Positions 15,318 to 21,319 of a stretch of 21,319 bases of DNA are shown in pieces. Position 1 is the stretch's first letter, and every line of letters begins with the position of its first letter. The DNA is from Candidatus Aminicenantota bacterium. Its GTDB lineage: Bacteria; Acidobacteriota; Aminicenantia; UBA2199. The notes under the pieces are model-generated. The model had not been told where the DNA came from and ran no database searches. It saw only the letters and a list, made by a program, of their open reading frames with translations. The stretch is taken from NCBI GenBank assembly GCA_030639705.1, contig DAOWKX010000034.1, forward strand, positions 1 through 21,319, in the 5' to 3' direction. The translations under genes and the position numbers were made by a program.

Positions 15318-16235
15318 ATGCCAACACTTTATGATGAATTAAAGGCGAGAAAAAAAAATCGGATTAAAAAGCCTTTTGTGCTTTTTATGGCAGTTTTGGG
15401 AATTATGATAATTGTCCGTTTTCTCAACCTTTCATTATTGTGGCAAATGACCAAAATGGAATTGAATAATCGCTCGCTGGCAGTGACCCAGAATTATTTT
15501 TTCTTGGGATTATCCACATATGCTCAAGCAAAAAATAGGCTGTTGAACTATTCAGATACCAGGACCAAAAAAATTGCTGTTGTTTCTTATTATACTTTAC
15601 TTCAACCGGCGGTTTTTTTGATTTCCAATGATGGAAATCCAACATTTATAGATCTTGGCCGTGTAGCTGTTTATATTGAATCAGGATTGACAAAAATCAC
15701 ACTTCATTCAGATGATATTATTGAGAGGCAATGGAGAAATACCATACAAACAAAATTCATGGGTTATTCTCTTTTTTCATTTCTGTATGAGTGGTTAATT
15801 TCTAGTAAGTTTATGGATTCTAAAGGTAAATTTAAACTGGGGAAACAAATCTCCTATGTGGTGAAACCCATTGAAAAAACTAAATACCTGAAAATTACTT
15901 ATATACTATATTTTTATCTCCCTCTGTTATTGATTTTTTGGTTTTCTTCAATATACGGTAGAGGCTTCTATTGCGCATTTTTCTATTACCTGGGCATTTT
16001 TTTACTTTTTAATTTCAAAAGAGTATTGATAACTGTTCCTTTTTTCTGGTTGTTTAATCTAATTAAAATTGAAATTTCGGATTTTATTTCTTTGCTGTTT
16101 GCAATGGCTTTGTTGGTTATTTTTTTGATTTTAGCTGGTATTGGGGTCAAGAACTGGAAGGGGTTGAAAAGAGATTCCTGGGGCAAGCCTTTGATTTTTA
16201 TGTTTATTTTGCTTCCTGTCTTTTTAAGATTTTAG
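15318..16235 (+). CDS. Integral membrane protein of unknown function
   Basis: This is about 306 residues from ATG 15318, chosen because GAGGGG lies 5 bases upstream; an in-frame ATG at 15300 would add six residues but has a poor ribosome binding site. The protein has a basic N-terminus, one transmembrane segment (about residues 17-40), a polar domain of about 150 residues that is probably outside the cytoplasm, and three or four closely spaced transmembrane segments in the last 110 residues, ending close to the C-terminus. I do not recognise a family. It follows the regulator gene by 45 bases on the same strand and may belong to the redox operon, but there is nothing redox-related in its sequence. 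Confidence 0.75.
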   Translation: MPTLYDELKARKKNRIKKPFVLFMAVLGIMIIVRFLNLSLLWQMTKMELNNRSLAVTQNYFFLGLSTYAQAKNRLLNYSDTRTKKIAVVSYYTLLQPAVFLISNDGNPTFIDLGRVAVYIESGLTKITLHSDDIIERQWRNTIQTKFMGYSLFSFLYEWLISSKFMDSKGKFKLGKQISYVVKPIEKTKYLKITYILYFYLPLLLIFWFSSIYGRGFYCAFFYYLGIFLLFNFKRVLITVPFFWLFNLIKIEISDFISLLFAMALLVIFLILAGIGVKNWKGLKRDSWGKPLIFMFILLPVFLRF

Positions 16236-16299
16236 TTTATTTTCTTTTTAAAATTATTGTTGTACGGAGTGTGATTAAGACCAAATTATCCAATTCCAG

Positions 16300-16328
16300 T
16301 TGATTTTCAGAATGTATTGTACTATATT
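16300..16328 (+). promoter_or_regulatory. Possible sigma70-type promoter for the genes from 16387
   Basis: TTGATT (16300-16305) and TATATT (16323-16328, 5 of 6) are separated by exactly 17 bases, about 60 bases before the small gene at 16387. This would make 16387-18244 a separate transcription unit from the redox operon. Confidence 0.4.
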
Positions 16329-16386
16329 TATGAACAGTTTGGGTATGAGACCTGTAATAAATCGGTAAAACGTTGGATGATCAGCT

Positions 16387-16653
16387 ATGAAAAATACTTT
16401 ATATCCTGAAATTATTTATGAAACCTTTGAAAGATATGGTTTTCTTGTATTGCGAATCGATCACTTTGACCGGGGAAATTATGCTGAAATTCGTGCCGAA
16501 TTGAATCATTCTGATTATCTCGATGTTAAGCAGTTACAGGAAATCACAACGAAATTGAATCTGATGGAAAAAAATGAACAAATCAAGATTCATATTGTTA
16601 ATATTGATATGATTCACAAGACCATGAGGGTGAATATCATAACAGAAGAATAA
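16387..16653 (+). CDS. Small hypothetical protein (88 aa)
   Basis: This is a soluble 88-residue protein with alternating beta and alpha pattern (LYPEIIYETFERYGFLVLRI, then a helix VKQLQEITTKLNLM, then strands IKIHIVNID and MRVNIITEE). An in-frame stop three codons upstream fixes ATG 16387 as the first possible start; the ribosome binding site is weak. I do not recognise it. The gene lies between a promoter-like element and the TPR/aspartyl-protease gene, separated from the latter by about 80 bases. Smooth coding character and the lack of an overlapping alternative make it a likely real gene. Confidence 0.6.
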   Translation: MKNTLYPEIIYETFERYGFLVLRIDHFDRGNYAEIRAELNHSDYLDVKQLQEITTKLNLMEKNEQIKIHIVNIDMIHKTMRVNIITEE

Positions 16654-16732
16654 ACAATCCTTCTCTCAGAAGGCCAGGATATTTTTTTTCAGGTTGAATA
16701 TCCAATATTACAATAGGGAAGCAGTTTTATTG

Positions 16733-18244
16733 ATGTCTTTAAAAAGTCTTTTTCATTTTAGCAACACCTTCATGGTAATTGTCTGGTTTGCTTTTCTTTT
16801 CATATGGCCACTGCCTCAATCTGCATTGGAAACTGATTTGAAAAAATTGTACTGGGATTCCAGTTTTAAAGAAATTGTTAATCATTTTGATAAAAAAAAC
16901 TACCCGACTTTATCTTTGGATGATAAACTATTGTATATTGAATGCCTGGCCCGCACTGGTGAAGGGTATGCTGCTTTAAAAAAATTAGAAAAGATCGTAC
17001 CCGAAGGCCCCCTGGAAAAGGATTTTTATGCCTGTTGCGGATGGGTTTATCTATCCAGGGGAGAATTTCAAAAAGCAGAGCATTTTATCAACCGGTCATT
17101 GGAGCTGGATAATCATTCCCAGAGTGGTGTTCTCGCAAAAGTGATGTTGTTTCTTTACCTGAAACAGTTTTTCAAAAGCGAGATATTGTTTGAGGATTGG
17201 CTGGCAAAGAACCCGGTATTTATCCAATCATTTCAAACATTTCTTGTTGGTGTCGAGGTATATAATGCCACCAGAAAGGTAAAAAAATTATATAATTGGT
17301 ATTCAAAACGGGCAAAACTCATAAAAAATGAGGATAAGTTGACCTATGATAACCTGAAGGCCAGTTCTCGCCTTTATAAAGGGATTCGAGGAAAACAATT
17401 ATTTGAGATAGTTACTGAATCAGATAGTGTTGAATATCCCCTGGCGGAGTCATCTGATTGTCGTTTTTATTTTATATTTTTTCAGCTAAAAAAAAACAGG
17501 AACTCTAAGATCCTTCTGGATACCGGTAATGCCACCGGTTGGATGGTTCATGACCGGGAACTCTATGATTATTTGGATATGAAAAAGGGGGGGAGAACCG
17601 TAGCGGTTATTGGATCAGAAGCAGATGTGCTGGATGGCTACCGTATTTATACCGAGTCCCTCGATTTTGGTTCTTTTCAGTTTCGTCATCTCACCGGGTT
17701 TTATATCCCCAAACCCCGTTCAGATTTTTTTGATGCCAATCTGAATCCTCTTTTTATTCGCAATCGGGTGGTTACTCTGGATGGACCCGGGAAACGATTT
17801 ATAATGAGAACAAAAAGAGCATTTGACCGTTATCTTTTAAAAAAAGATGGCCGAAAGGTGGTCAAATTACGCTGGTATGGATATGAACAGGCTTTTATTC
17901 CACTGGAAATAAACGGGGTAAAAAAGGGATTGGGAATCATCGAGACCGGTGCTGAGGATATTGCGGTATTGCTGGATTTTGCCCGCTTACTTCAATTGCC
18001 TTTAAAACCCAAGGTAAAGTACCTTTCAAACGGATCAGTCTATCGTTTTTTTAAAGCGCCCGTAACCATTTATTTGGGTTCCCTGAAATTGAATAGAAGC
18101 GCTGCTGATGTTTGGTCATTTGATCGTTTTTACCGTCGCCTTTCCGGTTTGAAAGCTGGTGTAGTACTCGGCCCCGGTGTATTCAAGGATACCTGTGTTC
18201 TTTCTTTTGATCCTTTTGCCCAAGAAATTGTAGTTGAATGGTGA
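16733..18244 (+). CDS. Secreted TPR protein with two-lobed aspartyl-protease-like domain
   Basis: This protein is about 503 residues from ATG 16733; the frame is open further up to a TTG at 16694, but the later start gives a clean signal peptide (a basic residue, a hydrophobic run about residues 13-27, then a polar boundary near residue 30). Residues about 35-240 contain TPR-like helical repeats (for example KDFYACCGWVYLSRGEFQKAE). The C-terminal half looks like a retropepsin/pepsin-type fold: ILLDTGNATGWMV (Asp263-Thr-Gly265) and, 141 residues later, GIIETGAEDIAVLLD (Glu404-Thr-Gly406). The second catalytic-type motif has Glu in place of Asp, so the fold may be inactive or work differently. 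The likely location is the periplasm. A hairpin overlaps its stop codon. Confidence 0.75.
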   Translation: MSLKSLFHFSNTFMVIVWFAFLFIWPLPQSALETDLKKLYWDSSFKEIVNHFDKKNYPTLSLDDKLLYIECLARTGEGYAALKKLEKIVPEGPLEKDFYACCGWVYLSRGEFQKAEHFINRSLELDNHSQSGVLAKVMLFLYLKQFFKSEILFEDWLAKNPVFIQSFQTFLVGVEVYNATRKVKKLYNWYSKRAKLIKNEDKLTYDNLKASSRLYKGIRGKQLFEIVTESDSVEYPLAESSDCRFYFIFFQLKKNRNSKILLDTGNATGWMVHDRELYDYLDMKKGGRTVAVIGSEADVLDGYRIYTESLDFGSFQFRHLTGFYIPKPRSDFFDANLNPLFIRNRVVTLDGPGKRFIMRTKRAFDRYLLKKDGRKVVKLRWYGYEQAFIPLEINGVKKGLGIIETGAEDIAVLLDFARLLQLPLKPKVKYLSNGSVYRFFKAPVTIYLGSLKLNRSAADVWSFDRFYRRLSGLKAGVVLGPGVFKDTCVLSFDPFAQEIVVEW

Positions 18245-18258
18245 GACCATTCAGTTTT
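18235..18258 (+). terminator. Possible weak intrinsic terminator
   Basis: TGAATGGT (18235-18242) and ACCATTCA (18246-18253) form a perfect 8-base stem with a 3-base loop, followed by GTTTTG. The stem includes the stop codon of the protease-like gene. Only 3 of 8 pairs are G-C and the T run is short, so termination would be partial. Confidence 0.35.
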
Positions 18259-18310
18259 GCTTCCCGATGATTGGATCTGAGGAGTGAAACAAGCAGGGTT
18301 GATTGTTGAA

Positions 18311-19255
18311 ATGAAGAAGATATTTTTTATTATTCTTTGCTTATGGGCGACTCACATGAGGGGAGACGGTTTAAATTATAATGCTTCTTATTTCTTTCAA
18401 GCAGACATCAACGGGATTTTTCTTTTCATTATTCCTTACAGGGTTTTTTTAGAGGTATCTGGTTCAGCCGATTTTATTGCTACTAAAAGGGGGATCAATC
18501 AATATGAGTTTTCTTTCCAGAAGGCAAATAGACCCGGATATTTATTCAGGAGTCTCGGGTTCCGGGGCAAGCATTTTATTTTTTTAGCCGCAGGCTATGA
18601 ACCGGAAAGCACTCTTCTTTTTACAATTGACAAAATGAAGGAGTTCAGAGAAAACAATCCTTTTTATGCAAAAGCCATGATGGGCACACGGAAATTACTC
18701 TTTCAGTTACCTGCCAATCAACAAGGTTCAATTGGATTTGAAAGGTCTCAATATGGAAAACATAAGAAATTCATTTCTAATTTCGTATTTAAAGCCAACA
18801 CCGATGATCAAAAAGTGAATGTTTTTTTTAAGGTATATAAAATACTTATTGAACTCTTGAAAACTTACGATCATTCCTGTCTGCCTGTTTTAAACCTGAA
18901 TGAACTGGATTCAAAAACAGTATGGCAGAGTCCTCCCCTGGATTTCTCGCCCTACCTTAATAGAGTCGGTTGGGGTGCTGCCAGGATCATGAAGCAATTT
19001 GTCATATTCAGGCAAAAGAAATCATTCAGACTTCAGTACGGGGTAACGTCTATGAATGATTCGGAGGTTGAAATATGCGGGGAAGCACATCCTGATGTAA
19101 AAGTGTGGGGGAGTTTTAAAATCAGAGATGTATATCGTAAGGTTAAATTCAGATCAGCGGATTCTGTATTGATCAGCGATATGATAAGTCTTGATATTAG
19201 AAACAAAAAAGGTGTGGGAGGCTATGCCCAAATCATTTTGAAGCTGATGCAGTGA
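18311..19255 (+). CDS. Secreted hypothetical protein
   Basis: This is about 314 residues from ATG 18311, which begins with a compact signal peptide (Met-Lys-Lys, then a hydrophobic run IFFIILCLWA). A GTG at 18284 would add nine residues and is closer to a GAGG sequence, so the start is uncertain. The mature part alternates beta strands and polar turns, with the cadence of an outer-membrane or periplasmic beta-rich protein; the opening (LNYNASYFFQ) and the closing beta strands loosely recall DUF3108-like proteins, but I cannot claim membership. It follows the protease-like gene by about 65 bases, across a weak terminator-like hairpin. Confidence 0.65.
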   Translation: MKKIFFIILCLWATHMRGDGLNYNASYFFQADINGIFLFIIPYRVFLEVSGSADFIATKRGINQYEFSFQKANRPGYLFRSLGFRGKHFIFLAAGYEPESTLLFTIDKMKEFRENNPFYAKAMMGTRKLLFQLPANQQGSIGFERSQYGKHKKFISNFVFKANTDDQKVNVFFKVYKILIELLKTYDHSCLPVLNLNELDSKTVWQSPPLDFSPYLNRVGWGAARIMKQFVIFRQKKSFRLQYGVTSMNDSEVEICGEAHPDVKVWGSFKIRDVYRKVKFRSADSVLISDMISLDIRNKKGVGGYAQIILKLMQ

Positions 19256-19279
19256 AGGTATTTAAATCAGAAGAAAGTT

Positions 19280-20146
19280 TCAGTGGCTGGGGGGCTTGAT
19301 AATTGTATGTTCCTGGTCAAATTTTTCCAGCGCCTTGAGTTCACGGAAGGCCTCCTGTAAAGTGGTCAAACATTTTTTCCATTTTTGACAGGAATCTTTG
19401 TTATAAAGTGCCCAGGCAATACATATATGGAAATGGGGGCAAGCCATGCATTTTGGCCGGGCTTTTGGGAGAGAATTAAAATAAGACTGAAGAGGGGAAT
19501 TCTGGGTGGATCGTTTGAAGGTTTTGGCCTGGTGGTCAATGAGATACTGGTATTGAGCATTGTTTAAAGTCTCCGGGCTTTCCGACAGGCCGGTTTCGTC
19601 GCAGTGGTAAAATTGATCAGGATTTCTCAGGTTCATGTTCCACAGAGTTTGGGTGGATCGATGTAACTTTGAGACCAGAATTGTGTGAAAGGGTTCGATG
19701 GGAACGTTCAAGGAAGCATTATGTAAATAATAGTCAAGAAGGTTCAGGGTTAGTTTGAAATCTAAAGTGTCAATGATATGAATTAAATCCACTGCTAATC
19801 CCATCGAAGAGATGATTGAAATATCTTCCAGGATTTGAACCGGGAAAGTGGGACTGATAAAAAAATTTTTTTCCTTTAATGGTTTTGCAAATTTTATGAT
19901 TTCTTTCTTTGAGCGGGGGAAGATTTTTATCAGCTGATTCTCTCTTTTTTCAATTTTCAATGAATCAAATGTTTCCCCGGCAAAATGGATCTGTTTAATC
20001 TTTTCACCATACTCCTGGTTGATCTCATTGATTGTATCAATATGATTGTTAATAAAAATGATTTTTTCAATGTCAGGGAAATCTATCAGCAGAGTATCTT
20101 TGAGAATAAAATATTTTCCTTTAAAATTATTCGTTTGGCTCGACAT
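19280..20146 (-). CDS. Radical SAM partner protein with reduced SPASM-like cysteine cluster
   Basis: This is a 288-residue protein from ATG 20146, chosen because CGGAG lies 9 bases upstream on the minus strand; the frame stays open to 20239 inside the radical SAM gene, but that extension would overlap by 113 bases. With the chosen start the overlap with the radical SAM gene is 20 bases, indicating coupled translation. There is no CxxxCxxC motif. Near the C-terminus, Cys233, Cys236 and Cys242 (KCMACPHFHIC) reproduce the CX2CX5C part of a SPASM domain, followed by Cys253 and Cys259. The middle (about residues 25-140) has a repeating strand-helix pattern that could be a degenerate TIM-barrel. 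The context suggests an accessory to peptide or protein modification. The exact family is not recognised. Confidence 0.75.
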   Translation of the reverse strand: MSSQTNNFKGKYFILKDTLLIDFPDIEKIIFINNHIDTINEINQEYGEKIKQIHFAGETFDSLKIEKRENQLIKIFPRSKKEIIKFAKPLKEKNFFISPTFPVQILEDISIISSMGLAVDLIHIIDTLDFKLTLNLLDYYLHNASLNVPIEPFHTILVSKLHRSTQTLWNMNLRNPDQFYHCDETGLSESPETLNNAQYQYLIDHQAKTFKRSTQNSPLQSYFNSLPKARPKCMACPHFHICIAWALYNKDSCQKWKKCLTTLQEAFRELKALEKFDQEHTIIKPPSH

Positions 20147-21254
20147 TTCTGGGTACTCCGTATATGGTATTGAAGAAATTTTTTCTGGAAATACAAAAAT
20201 TGGTCTTTCGGTAAATGTTGTTGAAATTGATGGCAGCATCCATCGGGCACCCCCCGTGACAGTAATGCCACCATTGACATCCTCTGCAGTAGGTTTGGTG
20301 AAGAAAGGTGGTGCGATTGAGCATCCGCTGTCTGCCGGGATTCATGACTATTTCCTGAAAGCTATTCCGGTAAATATTCCCGTACTGCTCATATTTTCGG
20401 TCAATGCCTCTTCCGCAACTGTATACGGTTCCATCTGTATCTATGCCCAGATGAGTGGTGGCACATTGTCCGGAAAAGTCACAGCTTAATCGGAAGTTTC
20501 CTCTGAAGTGAAAATCATCGAATTCCTTGATCGGAATCCACCGGGGTTTTTTATCCAATTCTTCCCATTTCCGGTATAATTTGATTAAAAAATCACCCCA
20601 CTCGATCGGCGTAACATAAAGGTTCTGGCATTGATCACTGCTTGATGCCCTTCCTTCCTGGTATAGGGGGTTAAAACGGATTCCGATTCCGGAAAATCGG
20701 TTGATAAATATGTCCATGACCTCTTCAAAATTATCCAGAGCCAATTTGTGAACCACGAAAAGGATACCAAAGGGAAAGTTACTTTTCTTTAACTTTTCAA
20801 TTGATTTCTCCCAGATGGAATTATAGTCACCTTTTTTTGCAATTCTGATGTTTGGAAATGGATCATAGGAAGTGCCAATTCTGCCCATTCTCCCATTTTC
20901 ACTGCCTAACAGGGACTTTAACATTTTAAGTCTGTCGGTGTTCAGATTTAACAAATTGCTCTGAATCAGATTTTGGATGGGCAGTCTGTGAGTTTTTCTG
21001 ATTTGATTTTCCAATTCAATGGCTCTGTAAAAAAAATCCGGGGGCATTAAGGTGGGCTCTCCCCCATGCCAAATTATTTTAATCTCTTCCAGTTGGTCTG
21101 AACCGGCTACCCACTCTTCAATTCTTTCAAACATTTTTTCCAGGGTATCAATGGTCATCCTCTTGCCATGATTGGAGCGATCATAAGCAGAACAGTATAC
21201 GCAACGGGCATTACACAGGTCTGTAGGTTTGAAAATAATGGTGGTGCTTTTCAT
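20127..21254 (-). CDS. Radical SAM/SPASM domain protein (peptide or sulfatase maturase type)
   Basis: This is a 375-residue radical SAM enzyme. The cluster motif is Cys14-x3-Cys18-x2-Cys21 (CNARCVYC), followed by the SAM-contacting WHGGEPT (from Trp62). The C-terminal SPASM region has Cys258, Cys264, Cys280, then Cys323, Cys326, Cys332, Cys336 (CX2CX5CX3C) and Cys354, enough for two auxiliary [4Fe-4S] clusters. This layout is that of anaerobic sulfatase-maturing enzymes and RiPP maturases, which abstract a hydrogen from a peptide side chain to make a new bond or oxidise a residue. No Shine-Dalgarno sequence is visible, but an upstream reading frame ends in an ATGA overlap with its start. The partner gene follows with a 20-base overlap. 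The substrate is not visible. Confidence 0.92.
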   Translation of the reverse strand: MKSTTIIFKPTDLCNARCVYCSAYDRSNHGKRMTIDTLEKMFERIEEWVAGSDQLEEIKIIWHGGEPTLMPPDFFYRAIELENQIRKTHRLPIQNLIQSNLLNLNTDRLKMLKSLLGSENGRMGRIGTSYDPFPNIRIAKKGDYNSIWEKSIEKLKKSNFPFGILFVVHKLALDNFEEVMDIFINRFSGIGIRFNPLYQEGRASSSDQCQNLYVTPIEWGDFLIKLYRKWEELDKKPRWIPIKEFDDFHFRGNFRLSCDFSGQCATTHLGIDTDGTVYSCGRGIDRKYEQYGNIYRNSFQEIVMNPGRQRMLNRTTFLHQTYCRGCQWWHYCHGGCPMDAAINFNNIYRKTNFCISRKNFFNTIYGVPRNVEPNE

Positions 21255-21319
21255 TTTAAATGGGAATGTTTTATGGACGATTCCGCATGTGATTTTGTTA
21301 AGTAATGTCCTTTACATCC
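21251..21319 (-). CDS. C-terminal tail of an upstream gene (partial, possible)
   Basis: On the minus strand the frame entering at 21319 is open for 22 codons and ends in TGA at 21253-21251, overlapping the ATG of the radical SAM gene as ATGA. The other two frames close within a few codons. The tail has one Cys and four His residues (GCKGHYL..., ending SHLK). The absence of a ribosome binding site for the radical SAM gene supports coupling to a translated upstream frame. The fragment is too short to identify; it might be a large protein or a small precursor peptide. Confidence 0.4.
   Translation of the reverse strand, partial: GCKGHYLTKSHAESSIKHSHLK

Noticed and set aside
16694..16732. TTG start 13 codons upstream for the TPR/aspartyl-protease-like protein
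   Set aside because: There is no ribosome binding site, and it would bury the signal peptide behind a polar extension; ATG 16733 gives a normal signal peptide.
20147..20239. Upstream extension of the radical SAM partner protein (31 extra residues)
   Set aside because: It would overlap the radical SAM gene by 113 bases, and the ATG at 20146 has a well-placed CGGAG, so the shorter start is preferred.
1..21319. CRISPR arrays, insertion sequences, tRNA/rRNA genes, attachment sites
   Set aside because: I saw no regularly spaced direct repeats, transposase motifs, terminal inverted repeats, tRNA cloverleaf or rRNA-like segments on either strand.

Overview
The window reads as chromosomal DNA of an anaerobic, Gram-negative-type bacterium. 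It is AT-rich (by eye around 40% GC). It encodes a lipoprotein, several secreted proteins with cleavable-type signal peptides, sigma54 machinery, a soluble NAD(P)/ferredoxin redox complex and a radical SAM enzyme. The mix of DUF4301, DUF3014 and TPR-aspartyl protease proteins with a sigma54-controlled redox operon suggests a Desulfobacterota, Acidobacteriota or Aminicenantes-like lineage. That placement is inference; there is no rRNA or other phylogenetic marker here.

Layout. 1-4532: end of aat (Leu/Phe-tRNA-protein transferase); a convergent lipoprotein and a DUF4301 protein on the minus strand; an SDR oxidoreductase on the plus strand; a membrane-anchored DUF3014 protein on the minus strand. 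4533-4877: a 345-bp control region with a divergent sigma70-type promoter for the DUF3014 gene, a repeated AAACTGTT motif with an inverted copy, an IHF-consensus match, and a textbook-spaced -24/-12 (sigma54) promoter reading into the next operon. 4878-15272: a compact six-gene plus-strand operon, possibly extended by the membrane protein at 15318-16235. 16236-19255: a promoter candidate, then three genes of unknown role (a small protein, a TPR plus aspartyl-protease-like protein, a secreted protein). 19280-21319, minus strand: a radical SAM/SPASM maturase-type enzyme, an overlapping partner protein with a reduced SPASM-like cysteine cluster, and the tail of another upstream gene.

Central system. 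The operon encodes a receiver protein with two tandem RAM-like domains, NuoE-like and NuoF/HydB-like subunits, a 1257-residue composite iron-sulfur flavoprotein, a cytoplasmic histidine kinase with cysteine-rich PAS, and a sigma54-dependent response regulator. The composite subunit joins a NuoG-type [2Fe-2S] domain, a GltD/NfnB-type FAD/NADPH module, ferredoxin domains and a formate-dehydrogenase-like molybdopterin core. That core lacks the catalytic Cys/Sec and His and lacks the C-terminal cofactor-binding domain, so it is probably not a formate dehydrogenase. The subunits match the general plan of the HydABC-related (Bfu) electron-bifurcating family. A reasonable hypothesis is a soluble NADH/NADPH/ferredoxin transhydrogenase whose production is controlled by its own two-component system through the sigma54 promoter at the head of the operon.
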